A stretch of 64,000 nucleotides of DNA from Heterobasidion occidentale. Taxonomy: Eukaryota; Basidiomycota; Agaricomycetes; Russulales; Bondarzewiaceae. The stretch is taken from contig JBCAQO010000003.1 in NCBI GenBank assembly GCA_039111635.1, positions 1,736,001 through 1,800,000 on the forward strand, written 5' to 3'. A program made the position numbers and the translations under genes. Shown here piece by piece: positions 1 to 12,182 of this stretch; within the stretch, counting starts at the first letter, position 1; every line of letters starts with the position of its first letter. The notes beneath the pieces were generated by a model. It searched no databases, was not told the origin of the DNA, and saw nothing but the letters and a program-made list of their open reading frames with translations.

Positions 1-154
1 GGGCAGATAGCTTGAGTAAAAAATTCAGTTTTAGTCCTCCGAAGGCAACCGTAGGAAGTAATCATGCGACGCGCCGACGCATTGAACGTCGTAAGTGCGA
101 CTTGCCCTTGCAAAACACCCAGCAATATATCGCACTGTTATAATGCCTTCTACC

Positions 155-1830
155 ATGACTGCGAAAGCACCGGACAGCTATACCTTTACCGTCGGAAAGC
201 TAGGTGTGTAAATATCCTACTCTTGCATTCCTGTTTGCCTGAAATATGTTGTTCATAGATGCGGGCATGGCTGTACGCACTTCTGAACAATCCTGCCGCC
301 CTCTCATAACGGAATATATGTTTAGATACTTCTTGGAGAGCGTGCACATCTTATCGAGTTTCCTTCCTTACTTCTTCCCCCGGGCGCAACCGCCGGCTCG
401 ATAGTGAACATATCAGTCACGCAGAATGTTCTGGAGGAGCAGAAGCGCGACGATGAATTTTGGCAATTGCAGAACGATATCCTCGAGACGTTTGGACATA
501 ACACGCCCAAAGCTCCCGAAATCAAAGTGCGTATCAGCCAAAATCTATCGTATCGTAACTATCAACGGATTCGGGTCATTTGCTTGCCATCACAGCTTCG
601 AAATGTGACGCAAACCTCCGTAACTCTAGAGTGGCCCCCACTCGACCTTGCCACAGCTCATCTACGCTCGCTTGATATCTACAGAAACGGTGAAAGGCTC
701 GCGCCTATCCCTTCTCCCATGCAGAACACGTCAACAAAGCTTTCCGGTCTAGCTCTTGATAACGATTATACCTTTCGCCTTGTCCTTCGCACATCTGCCG
801 GAACATTTCAGTCGAATGTCGTCCATGTACGCACACATACCATGACCGACACTTCCGGTATTTCTGTTTGCTTCGGGAATGTCCAGGACCCCGTGTTGCT
901 AGAAAATGCGAAGCTGGCTTTGCAGGATATGGGCGCGAAGTGGAACGACAAAATTCAAATTGACACAACCCACTTTGTTTGCACTACCCCTGCTGCGACA
1001 CCTTCGGGCGCTCAAGCCACTGGTAGTGTCAGTAGTGCACCGGGGGTAGAGTACCAGAGAGCGCTGCAGTTGAGTATACCCGTAGTGCAGCCGCACTGGA
1101 TCTTAGCATGCCATACGGAAAAGAAGTAGGTTGCGATGAAAGTTTTATTCATGTCTGATGTCCCAATACTGTCAACAGGATGATTCCTATCGCCTCATAC
1201 TACCTCGGTACCACTCCATCTGCACCCATCAATTCTGCGCCCTTTACACGACATCAATCCATGTCGCAGGCTTCGCTTCCCCATAGCGCGTCTTCGAATA
1301 AGGCTGCTAACCGCGCCTCAATGCCTGCACCGGCGCGCACACCAACCGACCCCTCTCCTATGCGGGCGTCTGGTATGAGTATTGAATCCTCGGCACGCGC
1401 CACTCCCCATGGTTTTGAACCCACACCCGAGGAGCAAGGGGGATCAGAGGAAACAGATTCGAGCTCACCAACGAAGAAGAACCGAGGCCCACCGCGAATG
1501 AGACACGGTACAATGGACAGGGAATTTAAATTCCCACCTGGACCGCCACCTCCGGTCCCTGAAATCAAGCCTGAACACTTGCAGAACACCAGGGATCAGG
1601 CGATGCACCGGTCAGCAGGAGGAAGCCAAGAGGCCGAGGCGCCTCCGGATATAAAGGGGTCCGCTGACTACGAAGGATCAGAAGAAGCCGGACTTACAGC
1701 TGTTAGTACCGTCGCTCCGTCGAGCGTGGAAGTGCCGCCGCTACCTCCCGTCGAGCGAGAAAAGAGTGCTAGTCAGCAGGAGGAAGGTGACGAAGACCTC
1801 GGAGAGACGGAGGAAATCTCGCTAAATTGA
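155..1830 (+). CDS. CHS5: Chs5-like exomer scaffold (FN3 + BRCT)
   Basis: Homologue of Chs5, the scaffold of the exomer coat that carries chitin synthase 3 and other cargo from the trans-Golgi to the plasma membrane. Five exons join in phase: 155-203, 259-272, 326-526, 596-1125 and 1179-1830, giving 481 residues. The N-terminus (TVGKLDAGMA, then ILLGERAHLIEFPS) matches the Chs5 dimerisation region. A fibronectin type III domain follows (VTQTSVTLEW to about 840), then a BRCT domain that starts at MTDTSGISVCFG and ends near QPHWILACHTEKK. The last exon is a Pro/Ser/Glu-rich, probably disordered tail. The start at 155 is chosen because it opens directly into the family N-terminus. Exon 2 is only 14 nt, and the 69-nt third intron is in frame without stops. 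Family assignment is firm; exact exon edges are by eye. Confidence 0.9.
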
Positions 1831-2276
1831 TTTGGTTGGATGATATTGTACGCACGTTTCTGTCTCTTGTTCATTGTCAGTTTCTGAGGTTGATACGCGC
1901 TTTGCGACGTTGCCCTCTTTTATCATATTTCGGCTCCAATATATTCTATCGCGAACAATCTACGAAAGACTCAAATGTCTTACAGTTCTTGATTCTGTGA
2001 TGACTGGTGACAATTGCACTCAAGTTTGTCGAAACCTTGCACCTGAGGAATGAGCGGGAAAACATCGGAAATACTGACTGCACGTGCTGCCCTTGAACGA
2101 TCGGGTGACTGGCCGACTCCCGACTCCCCAACTCATTCGAGTACAAATGCCCAGCTCATTCACCTATCAAGATGGCTCTATCGTTGACTCTTCCTTGCCT
2201 CAAGCCAGTTCAACACTTTTATCCCAACCAAATTGCTTGAGGAACCTCTGCTTTCTACACCTGCCTAGATATCGTT
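1831..2276. other. Intergenic, CHS5 3' end / GH3 promoter
   Basis: About 450 nt between two genes on the same strand. It must hold the CHS5 polyadenylation region and the promoter of the beta-glucosidase. I see no convincing TATA box, repeat or coding segment. Confidence 0.5.
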
Positions 2277-5200
2277 ATGCCTCCATCTGACTTTGCAACA
2301 GCAAACATCGACGATATCGTTGGGCAGCTTACAACGGAAGAAGCCATTCAACTCATTGCAGGTGTTGGCTTTTGGCATACGTATGCAGTCCCGCGCTTAG
2401 GCATTCCTTCGATTAAGGTAAGCATGCAAGATCTTTGACCGGCTTGCTTCCTCTATGATGCATCGAACGTCGATACGCATATACTTTCGTATAGGTCAGC
2501 GATGGGCCCAATGGTGAGACTATCTGACGATACCTAGCATCCAAGACTTAATTTAATAACTCGCTCAGGCATCCGAGGGAATCATTTTTTTATGGGCACT
2601 CCCGCGAAATGCCTTCCAGTCAGTTGGCTATATTCAAGGGTCTCTAATGCATAACCAACCCTGTCACAGTCAGCTACGGCTCTTGGCGCTACCTGGGATG
2701 TCGAGCTGGTCGAGCAAGTAGGCTTGAAATTGCTCGCCGGAGAAGCAAAGCTTAGAGCGGCATCCATTGCTCTAGCACCTACATGCAACATACAACGGGT
2801 ATGTCATTATGCAGTATCTTACGATGCTTACGTTGACAGCAATGTATAGAATCCGCTAGGAGGTCGCGTATGTATTTTACAAAACATCTGCAAACTTCCA
2901 CTCACGAAGATCAGAGCTTTGAAAGCTTCTCAGAAGACCCGTACCTCTCCGGCATGATTTCTGCAGCCTATGTCAAAGGTATTCAGAGTGGCGGGATTGG
3001 TGTCGCTATAAAGCACTTTGTGTAGGCCCACTATCTCGAATTTTCGATTCATTCCTCTCAATGTCTGTTTCATAGTGCAAACGACAAGGAAAATGATCGC
3101 ATGGGATATGACAGCGTTCTAAGCGAGCGAGCTCTACGAGAGATTTACTTGATGCCTTTCATGTTAGCGCAGAAGCTCTCGAAGCCTTGGTCCGTGATGA
3201 CAGCGTGAGTGCAATGCTTTCTCCGTAATATCAACACATTTAAACAGCCACCAGCTACAACCGCGTGAACGGCACACATGCATCAGAAAACTCCCACTTA
3301 TTACGAGATGTACTTCGAAAGGAGTGGGGCTTTGAAGGCCTGACCATGAGCGACTGGTAAGCACTGCCCCCGACGAACTGCAAGCATGCACCTGATGTAT
3401 ACTTCTTCCTCTCCTCTTCTAGGTTCGGTATGTACAGCGTGGATCACGGCATCAATGCCGGACTTGATCTTGAGATGCCTGGGACCAATAAATGGCGTAC
3501 ACTCGAGCTTGTGAGCAGGTCCATCGCAGCTAGGAAGGTTACTGTCAGGACCATCAAAGAACGGGCCAGAAAAGTTCTTGAGCTTGTACAGAGGTGTGCG
3601 AAGGAGGCCCCCGAGGTTTGTCGTGGTTTTTTCATAACCCAAAAACAGCTCACCAAGTTGCTTCAGGTTCTCGACGGTGATGGCCAAGAATACACTCGCG
3701 AGAGTGAAGACGACAAAAAACTTATGCGGAAAGTAGCCGCTGAATCTATCGTTCTCTTGAGGAACGAAAACCAAGTACTTCCCTTGAAGCCGGCTGGCCT
3801 GAAAAAGATTGCCATTGTCGGAGGAAATGCGAAGGCCCTCGTACTGTCAGGCGGAGGCTCTGCAGCTTTGAAACCCTCTTACTTTGTTTCGCCATACGAT
3901 GGGATTGTCAATGCGCTTCCGAAAGGCATCGAGGTCACGTACAGCGAGGGCGCTAGAGGTACAACTGCCTGCTCACAGGAATTTCTTGATATTGGTGTTA
4001 ACAAGTTTTGAATCCCAACCAGCTTTCAAGACTATGCCGTCTCTCGACTTTGATCTTTTCACAGATAGCGGCGAAAGGGGATGGATTGGCACCTGGCACA
4101 AGCACGAGCATGATGAAAGTATGACTCCTGTGGACGCACCGTTCGCAACTCGCCTCATCGACGAAACAAGGATTTTTGTCAGTCTCTCGGCACCGCAAGA
4201 GATTACTCGAAGATGGACCTTGAGACTTCGTGGCCAGCTACTTCCTCGACCTTACGACACTGATTTCGAGTTCGGCTTGTCTGTAGCAGGTCGTGCCAAG
4301 GTACTTCCTACATGTTTCTTCCATCGACAACTCGTTCTCATCATGGTTTTCTCATAGCTATTTGTTGATGGGCAGCTTGTTATTGATAACTGGACGCGTC
4401 AACGCCGTGGCGATGCGTTCTTTGGATCAGGTTCTGCCGAAGAGAAGGGTATTGTGCATCTGAAAGCGAACGAAGCTCATTCTGTATATGTTGAATTCTG
4501 CAACGTCCGTGGGCCGGCCGATGGAGACGAGGATGAAACGGTCATGGATGCAAACCCTGGAGTACGGTTGGGAGGTGCTGAGGTCCGAGACCCAGACACA
4601 CAGATGGAGGAGGCTGTGCGACTGGCTTCAGAAGCAGACGTCGTCATTGCTGTGGTTGGACTCAACGCGGACTGGGAGACTGAAGGGTATGACAGGACGA
4701 CGTTGTCTTTGCCAGGACGGACGGACGAGCTTATCCAGAAAGTGTCCCAGGCAAATCCCAAGACGATAGTTGTTACTGAGTCTGTACGTCTTATTGTCCA
4801 GCTGCCGCCCTTTCATATTCTCATTCGTTCGCAGGGATCTTCAATAACCATGCCCTGGGCGCAATCGGTCGCTGCCATTGTCCATTCATGGTACCTTGGC
4901 AATGCGACTGGTGACGCCATTGCTGATATCTTATTCGGAACGGTCAACCCTTCCGGAAAGCTCTCACTCACGTTCCCTAAACGCGAGGAAGACCTACCCT
5001 CATTTGGGCACTTTAATTCTGAAGATGGCAAGGTCCATTATGCTGAGGATCTCTTTGTTGTGAGTACAATTATTGTAATTGATATATATACACAATGCTC
5101 ACATGTCATTATAGGGTTATAAACATTACGTGCATCGCAGCATTACGCCTGAGTTCGCCTTCGGGTGAGGACATATTCAATATTCTCTTCATTCTTGTCT

Positions 5201-5632
5201 ACAATATTGAACATCATATTTCGCAGGCATGGACTTTCGTACACCACATTTGCGTGTTCTGATCTGCACTTGTCCCACGTCACCGCTCTGAAAGACGATA
5301 TCAAGGCAGTTGCATCCGTGACTGTTACAAACACCGGTACTGTTGCAGGATCCGAAGTCGTGCAACTCTACACAACCTTGCCGACGGTCTCAGGTCTCAC
5401 GCATCCCCCTCTGGCGCTCAAGGCTTTTGCAAAGGTGACCTTGGAGCCTCACCAGAGCAAAGTGGTGATGCTTCCTTTGGACAAGTATGCAGTGTCGTAT
5501 TGGAGCGAAAGGCTCGAAAGGTGGATAGTTGAGAACGGCGAGTACAATGTTCAAGTGGGCACCAGCAGTGAAGACCTGCCGCTGGCGGGCAGGTTGATCA
5601 TCGAGGAGACGATAGAGTGGAACGGTCTGTGA
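2277..5632 (+). CDS. GH3 beta-glucosidase with PA14 domain
   Basis: Glycoside hydrolase family 3 enzyme of roughly 830 residues that should release terminal beta-D-glucose from cello-oligosaccharides or glucosides. It is cut into many short exons. The N-terminal GH3 barrel contains [33 protein letters not shown] split by an intron, KHFVANDKEN and the nucleophile motif GLTMSDW near 3342-3357 (Asp is the catalytic base-pair nucleophile in this family). The C-terminal GH3 sandwich begins around [15 protein letters not shown]14 domain is inserted at about 4030-4500 ([11 protein letters not shown]), as in the fungal intracellular BglI-type enzymes. The fibronectin III-like end is at 5290-5632. The start [12 protein letters not shown] carries no signal peptide, so a cytosolic enzyme is inferred. 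It ends 81 nt from the convergent AIM19-like gene. Confidence 0.93.
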
Positions 5633-5713
5633 TCACGAAGAGTGATACAATATGTGTGTTTGTGTACATCGTGACTGTATTGCATTGACTTAGTGATGAT
5701 GTTAGGATGAAGG

Positions 5714-6312
5714 TTAATCTGACCCATCGTCATCCTGTAGAATAAAGTGTTCTGTCCCGTACAGTGCTGCTGTTACTGCCGTAGCAGCTGACAGTAACAT
5801 AGAAAGTCGACTTCTTGGTAACCGTTGGGATCGATTCAAACCGCGAGTGAACTGCTCGATAATGAGATAATTCAAGGTCCAAGCTAGCGATAACAGTAGA
5901 CGGTTCAGTACGGCTCGAGTACTACGTTGAGGTACGTACATGTTGCGATTCCACTCCCGTTTCGTGAATCTCCAGTGGCAAGAATATATCCTGCACCTGC
6001 GAATATGGCTCCGAAACCACAACGTAAAACGAACGGTGGTGTATATGTGTGCGCCCGCAGTTTCGGAGGAAAGCCTGCCGAGACAAAGACTAGACCGTTG
6101 AAGATGTATCATTGAGTCCATGAGATAGATGCGATAGTGAGATACGCACAGATAGATGCAAGAGCGAACGCAGGGATGCTTTACGGACAGCGCATCGTTA
6201 CATAGATGTTGATCAGAGATGCAACTAGTGAGACGGTGCTGACTGACGAAGATTGAGATATTCGTGAATCCAACACGGACGACGCTGGCGACGACTCGGT
6301 TTCTGAGGACAT
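5714..6312 (-). CDS. AIM19: AIM19-like small membrane protein
   Basis: Resembles the fungal Aim19 family (altered inheritance of mitochondria), small membrane proteins of unknown biochemical role. The first exon begins MSSETESSPASS at 6312 and runs to about 6190. A middle exon (about 6080 down to 5945) encodes GFGAIFAGAGYILATGD followed by NGSGIAT. The last exon encodes WTLNYLIIEQFTRGL and a C-terminal hydrophobic segment ending LYGTEHFILQDDDGSD. The motif of a glycine-rich membrane helix, TGD..NGSGIAT, a W-containing helix and a terminal LYG.E is what I recognise from the family. The join between exons 2 and 3 is clean in phase; the join between exons 1 and 2 is not resolved. It starts 158 nt from the divergent VPS41 start, so the two may share a promoter. 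Confidence 0.7.
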
Positions 6313-6470
6313 GTTGTGTATGTTGTGCTGAAAGAAAGCCAATTTATCGGAGTATGAACCTCAAAACGCCATAAGCAGGACGATGCCTCTGTACGTCACT
6401 GGCGCCAACGCTGTATCCATACTGCAGAATTGGCTGCAACGACTTCTCTCTTAATTATACCATCCAAATA

Positions 6471-9400
6471 ATGCCAGGCGAGTCTATGGACGTGACTGAT
6501 GCATTGGACGAGAAGCCTGGGGAACTAGTTGTCTACGACAGCCCCGAAGGCTCCGTGCACTCCGGGATTGGTGAATTAGAGGTCAAGCCAGTTGTGGCAG
6601 GTGAGAGCCATAACAATGAATGTGACTCTTCTGGCGCTGCCAGTACAGAGGTTCAGCAAGACGAGAACGAAGTAGAGGATGAAGAGGATGAGGACAGTCG
6701 GGAACAGAACGAGAATGGAAACAGAGACGCAGACGAGGACGAGGAAACTAACGAGGGCGACGATGAAGACGAGGACGATGAAGATGACGATGACGATGAG
6801 CCAGCATTGAAGTATGAGCGTCTCGGAGGTGCCTTTCAAGATTTGTTCAAAAAGGATTCCGCATCTGCTTTGGCTATATCATGTAAACTGCTGGTAACTT
6901 TACCGCCATACCTTCGTTTGTCCCATCTACTGAGAACTTGCCTCAGGCAGTCGGAACGCACACAGGGATTGTGCATGTCTTGGACATAGATGGTAAACGG
7001 GTGAAGTCGTTCAAGCCCCATACGGCATCTATCATCGATATATGCTTTGATGCCACGGCAGACTTCGTTGGTACTGCTTCGATCGACGGTATGTGCGTTG
7101 ATGTATTCTGTATGCGCTGTCTGTTTAATTCAATTAATTCAACCTTCACTAGGACAGGTGGTCATCTATTCGCTAAACACCCCAGAGTCATACGTGTTTG
7201 ATATGAAGCGTCCAATGCGCACGTTAGCGCTTGAGCCCGGTTTTGCGAAAAAAGGGTCCCGCGCGTTCGTTTGCGGGGGGATGGCTGGAAACCTGGTCAT
7301 GCATGAGAAAGGCTGGCTAGGTCACAAAGAGACAACCCTCCACAGCGGCGAAGGTCCCATCTGGCAAGTACGGTGGAGAAATCGCCTCATTGCTTGGGCA
7401 AACGATGTTGTGAGTTGGGCCTTCTGACATTGATATTGAAGCTCTCTGAATCCATCGCCTGAAGGGTGTCAAAATATACGACGTGTCATCGCAGACCCGC
7501 ATCACATTCATTGACAGACAGCCTGATAGTCCTCGACCGGACCTTTTCAAATGCACTTTAAATTGGCAAGACGACTCGACCCTGCTCATTGCTTGGGCAG
7601 ATGTCATCAAGGTGGCTCGCATTCGGGCTCGCCCTCGAACCACCACTTCTTCAACGTCGGCGAACATGCCACCATTATTAGTGGAGATCACCGCGGTGTT
7701 CCAGCTAGATTGCATGATATCGGGAATAGTACCGCATCCCACTCGAATATCGTCTTGCAATGTGCACTCTCACCATCGTACCCCCAGCGTCGCGTCAGCA
7801 TCCACTTCCTCTGTACCAACCTCTCTACTCGCTCTAGCATACATACCTCCAGACACATCGTTCCTGAACGAGGCCACTGATGACCGAAAGCAACAGGCGC
7901 GGAAATCTGCAGAGCGACCTGAGCTCAGAATCGTGTCCCGAGGCGGTGAGGAGCTGGCAGCAGATGCCTTGACCGTGGCAGATTTTCGATCTTGGAGCTG
8001 TAATGACTATGTCATTGCTGAAATTGATCCAGAGGAGGTCGGCGAGACTAGAGCTTATGTAGTCCTTAGCCCACGCGATGCTATCATCGTCCGGCCAAGA
8101 GACAGGAAAGATCATGTCGCGTGGTTGGTCGAGCGAAGGCGGTACGAGGAAGCTTTAGAGGAGATCGAGGCGATGGAGGCCGCAGACGGTGAGGGAGGGG
8201 TCGATGCAGTCGAAATCGGGCAACGCTATATTGAGCATCTTGTCGGTGAAGGTACATTGATTACCTTTCCAGAGTTAAGGCTAGTGTTGTGACTGACATC
8301 TTTCTGACATAGGCGAGTTCGTCAAAGCCGCCGAGCTCTGTCCCAAAGTATGTGGACAAGATCTGAAACGCTGGGAGGATTGGATATTTGCCTTCGCCCA
8401 GAAACAGGAGCTGCAGGTACGTCGCTGAACCCCCCCTAATCGCAGTTGAGGGGTCAACGTCACTTGCAAAGGCCATCATCCCCTACGTTCCGACCGAGTC
8501 ACCCAAACTGGGACATCTAGTGTATGAGATGATACTCGCTTATTTTCTAGCAAATGATCGACAGGTCGGTTATCACACACACACTGCTTACCTTGGACAG
8601 TCAACGATAACATTGCGTTGAAGGCTCTTCAACAAACGATCAATGAATGGCCGAAGGACATCTACGACATCTCCGCGGTGATCGTCGCAATCCAGTCTGA
8701 ACTGGATAGGTCATCGCCTTCATCCTCCTCCTCATCATCATCGAGGGCGACACCTGATACCACCGTTCTGATGGAATGCCTGGCAACACTGTCGGTCGCT
8801 CAGCTGATCGCTCCACCGCATTGTCTGACTGTGTTTACCTTAGATACACTGCCAATCGCCAACCTGGCAAAGCGCTGCCCTATTTCCTTCGACTGCGGCG
8901 TCCAAACGTATTTGATCTCATCCGAGATCACAATCTTTTCACATCTGTGCAAAATCAAGCTCTACTTCTTGTCGAATTTGACCATGAATTGATGGAAAAG
9001 CGAAAGAAGGATGGTATAGAAGTCGATGATGAGCACGGTGCCGCCATTACACTTCTTGTAGATCATACGCACGCGATACCAGTAGGTCGAACACTCCAAG
9101 GACGTCATACCAGACAATGCTGATTGTCGTTCAAAGGCCGCACGGGTAGTACAACAGCTGCAGAGCAGACCTCGTTACCTGTTCTTGTATCTAAACGCAT
9201 TATTCGCGAAGGACCCTCAATTGGCATCGGATTTTGCTGACACGCAAGTACGTGTCTGTCCTGTCGTCTTTATTCAATTCATAATCTTGCTTCAGGTCAC
9301 GGTATTGGCCGAGTATGCAACATCCCGCCTCATCGACTTCCTCCGTGCAAGTAATTACTATAATTTAGAGAAAGTGTGTCCATATTTGCAATACACTGGC

Positions 9401-10357
9401 CCTATTCCAATAACTTTGCTACCAGGCTTATCATATCTGCTTGGACCGAGACTTGGTGCCAGAGATGGTCTTTCTTCTCGGCCGTATGGGTAACAATAAG
9501 AAAGCCCTCAACCTAATCATCGAGCGTCTGGGAGATGTCAATCGAGTAAGTTTACCTCAAATTATGTCGCGTCTCACCTGCATTTTGCCTCTTTTTCAGG
9601 CCATCGATTTTGCCAAGGAACAAAATGATGATGACCTCTGGGAGGATTTACTCAGATACTCGGAAACCAGACCACGTTAGTTTTGATTCATCGTCTTTAC
9701 GGCTCATGCATTCCTAACTCGTATGTCGTCTTTTGACAGCTTTTATCCGCGGTCTCCTGGAGAATGTTGGTGCCGAAATCGACCCTATCCGTCTCATTCG
9801 CAGGATCAAAAACGGCCTCGAAATTCCAGGTCTTAAGGCTGCACTCATCAAGATCTTGCAGGATTTCAATCTACAAATGTCGTTATTAGACGGGTGTCAG
9901 ACCATCTTACACGGCGACAGTTCCGATCTGGTCAAGCAATTGCATAAAGACCAAACTAGCGGGTTTTTCTTCACGAGTAGGTCACTATATCATGCCGACT
10001 GGTTTTTGCGCCTAATAGTGTTGATATAGGCAAGACGCCGTGTCCAATTTGCACTCTTCCCCTTCGTCAAACACCACAGTCATTAATTTTGCTCTTCTTG
10101 TGTCGGCATGTCGTACATGCTCGCTGTGTGAGTGGAGGCGAAAATTTGCCGAGACAACCAGACCTTGCCTTCGCGAGTGTCACTATAGGCGGAGCTGCCA
10201 GGGGAGTCAGCGGAAAAATTGCATAGTAAGTGGTTTAGCTTTCGTCGCCTTTGTATGCTGCAACGTCAAGTTCCTCGCCAGTACTGCAATGGTTCGTGCT
10301 CGACTCCGGCAGAGCTGCCCTGTATGTCATGAGAAGGGAGAAGGAAAGCGGACATAG
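6471..10357 (+). CDS. VPS41: Vps41, HOPS tethering complex subunit
   Basis: Homologue of Vps41, the HOPS subunit that binds the vacuolar Rab (Ypt7) and tethers late endosomes and AP-3 vesicles to the vacuole. The protein is roughly 1,000 residues in more than a dozen exons. After an acidic Asp/Glu-rich leader (6660-6800) comes the beta-propeller: YERLGGAFQDLF, LGTHTGIVHVLDIDG, GTASIDGQVVIYSL, GVKIYDVSSQTRITFI. The clathrin heavy-chain repeat region follows (KDHVAWLVERRRYEEALE, then RLIDFLRASNYYNLEK). A C-terminal RING-H2 finger closes it: CPICTLPLR, LCRHVVHARC and, after a final intron at about 10225-10282, SCPVCHEKGEGKRT. That domain order is diagnostic. The acidic leader before the propeller is typical of basidiomycete and yeast Vps41. 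The start at 6471 is the first ATG of the acidic exon. Confidence 0.92.
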
Positions 10358-10820
10358 CTCAACCTATCGACCTGTTTCACACTTTACGAGCAAGTTTGAT
10401 ACCCGCTTTCTCTATTCCCCTACAGTACTCACGTCGGAATCCATGCTACATCACTTTTATGTGTAGATACCACTGCCCTCCGAGCATTCAATCATCTTTC
10501 TGCATCATTTGACATAGGAAATACACTCTGGGTGCAATGATGGAATAAGATATGGATTGACGGCTTTCAATATTGTGAAATTCCCTTTCACTAGTCTCCT
10601 TTGATGATGTCCTCTCTTTTCTGCTTTCACATGTCAGCGCAAGCCTGCGCGGCTTGCAGCACCAGCAGGGACAATTTGAATATTCTTCTGAAACCGCAGA
10701 ACCTCATATTGCATGGGATGGAGTCATCTTCACTAGGTCGACAACATGAACCCAGGCCTCGTCTTCGTTAGAAGATGGTTCAACATTTATATTCAGATCT
10801 CAAACCAATATCACTAATAT
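10358..10820. other. Intergenic region downstream of VPS41
   Basis: AT-richer sequence after the VPS41 stop. I find no coding segment, RNA gene or repeat here; it grades into the decayed gene fragment beginning near 10,821. Confidence 0.5.
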
Positions 10821-11177
10821 ATTGATCTAGCCTATCATGCATTCGTAGGGCCGGAGACACAAACTTCCCAGCTTTGAGAATAGAAAGTCAACAGGCGACG
10901 AGTGGGCATACCTGAGTGATACTTGAACTCCACAGGATGGTTGCTAGGTACCGATACTAAAGGTGATGTTGTCGATGTTAACAGAGAGCGACCCGTTAAC
11001 TGCGACCCTACTGCAGATACCAAAAACCTGCACAGTGGTGTGCGGGTTGGGAGCAGGGGTCTTGGACCACCTCGCCGACGAGTCATCAAACACCGATCTG
11101 TGAGATGAAGAGTTTGTAAGCGAGTGAAAGGAGAACGCGCCAATGAGCATATTGAATGCTCGAAGGCTGCGAAGCAT
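10821..11177 (-). pseudogene. Decayed membrane/secreted-protein gene fragment, copy 1
   Basis: The minus strand reads MLRSLRAFNMLIGAFSFHSL, a leader-like hydrophobic stretch, then SVFDDSSARWSKTPAP, TTVQVFGICSR and GSLSVNIDNITFSIGT before a stop. This resembles the N-terminal part of a large agaricomycete family of secreted or single-pass proteins (DD...W, a TVQVFG beta strand, SVSIDN). Family proteins run on well past this point, so the piece is truncated. The stretch 10,821-10,936 downstream of the stop is repeated at 17,139-17,256. Assignment to that family is from pattern memory and is tentative; the duplication itself is seen directly. Confidence 0.45.
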
Positions 11178-11211
11178 CCCAAATATATACGGCTACATTG
11201 ACCATGAACAC

Positions 11212-11902
11212 CTAAGAGTTCGTGCTGTCGTGGAGGGGAGTGTTCATACGGACTCGACTTGTGAAGATGGCGAACGTGCCAGGTAGATCAGGGATGGAGT
11301 CCTCATACGAGTCGTCTTTGCAGTCTCCGGGGTAAGGCACAATCCAAAGAGCGTCAAAGAGGATAGTGCCGTTGGGCGGGGCATAAGCTTTTGCAAGGGC
11401 GAAGACTACTGTCTGCGAGCGTAGAGGGCTGTCGTGAGCAGGACTGTACACACGAAGGCCGGCCTGGATAGATTTCGAGTTGCGGGTGGAGACTGTGGTG
11501 GCGTAGACGTAGTGTGATATTGTGATGGTCCCCTCACCCGAAGTCCCAGTGACTTTCTTGACGGCAGAGACACCCGCGACAGCCAACCTGCTACGTCTGA
11601 GGCTTGGAAGAACGATCGTCCTCCCTTCCTTTCACCTTCTCAGGAGCCTGCGCAGGGGTCAATGCGAGTCCGTTTGGACCGCCTTACCAACAGACGGGAT
11701 CCATCGTCGTCGAGCCATTTGAGGCGCCCTTACCATCGGCAGGCCCGTGGACACCTGCGAAGCCGCGTAAGTTCAATGCAGAAGAAGAGGTCGTGTTCAT
11801 GTCAGGGTGTGATGAGGAAAATAAGGTGGAAGAATCGGAAGAACAGACCCAGTCGTAAAAGACCAGGACAGTGACTTCACAGTTGTTGGATAACGTGGTC
11901 AT
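11212..11902 (-). CDS. Hypothetical protein, two exons
   Basis: Two minus-strand open segments join in phase across an intron at about 11,592-11,682 (donor GTAAGG, acceptor GTAGCAG): MTTLSNNCEVTVLVFYDW ... MDPVC then WLAVAGVSAVKKVTGTSGEG ... LHDSTNS. The result is about 200 residues. The pattern of alternating hydrophobic strands (GTITISHYVYATTVS, LRVYSPAHD, QTVVFALAKAYAPPNGTILF) suggests an all-beta, perhaps OB-like, fold such as those found in many agaricomycete hypothetical proteins. An in-frame upstream ATG at 12,031 is an alternative start. I do not recognise a function. It lies in the accessory part of the window beside a decayed gene, so it may itself be a lineage-specific gene. Confidence 0.5.
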
Positions 11903-12182
11903 CTTGGGAAAGTCTATCAAGGAGCTAGCTGCTATCATCCCTACGCGACGGTGTCTTGGGATTGATTCTGTACGGTATGTATAAGTTAAATAGGGCGATG
12001 GGAGAAAGAGCTCGTATACCCATGTCTGCATCTACTGCTTTGCTTGCTTTCATGTTCGGACATCCATCATTACTATCATATGGCACAATTTAGATGAAAA
12101 CTCGAAAGCATGATCTAAAACTCGAAGTACAGGGTGAGAAAACATAATACAGCGGGGGGAGTCAAACATGGTACTTGCGGCC

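Noticed and set aside
1254..1589. Minus-strand frame opposite the CHS5 tail
   Set aside because: Gly/Pro-rich mirror of the low-complexity plus-strand tail.
6576..6839. Hydrophobic minus-strand frame over the VPS41 acidic leader
   Set aside because: Val/Leu/Ile runs are the reverse reading of GAx/GAC acidic codons, not a membrane protein.
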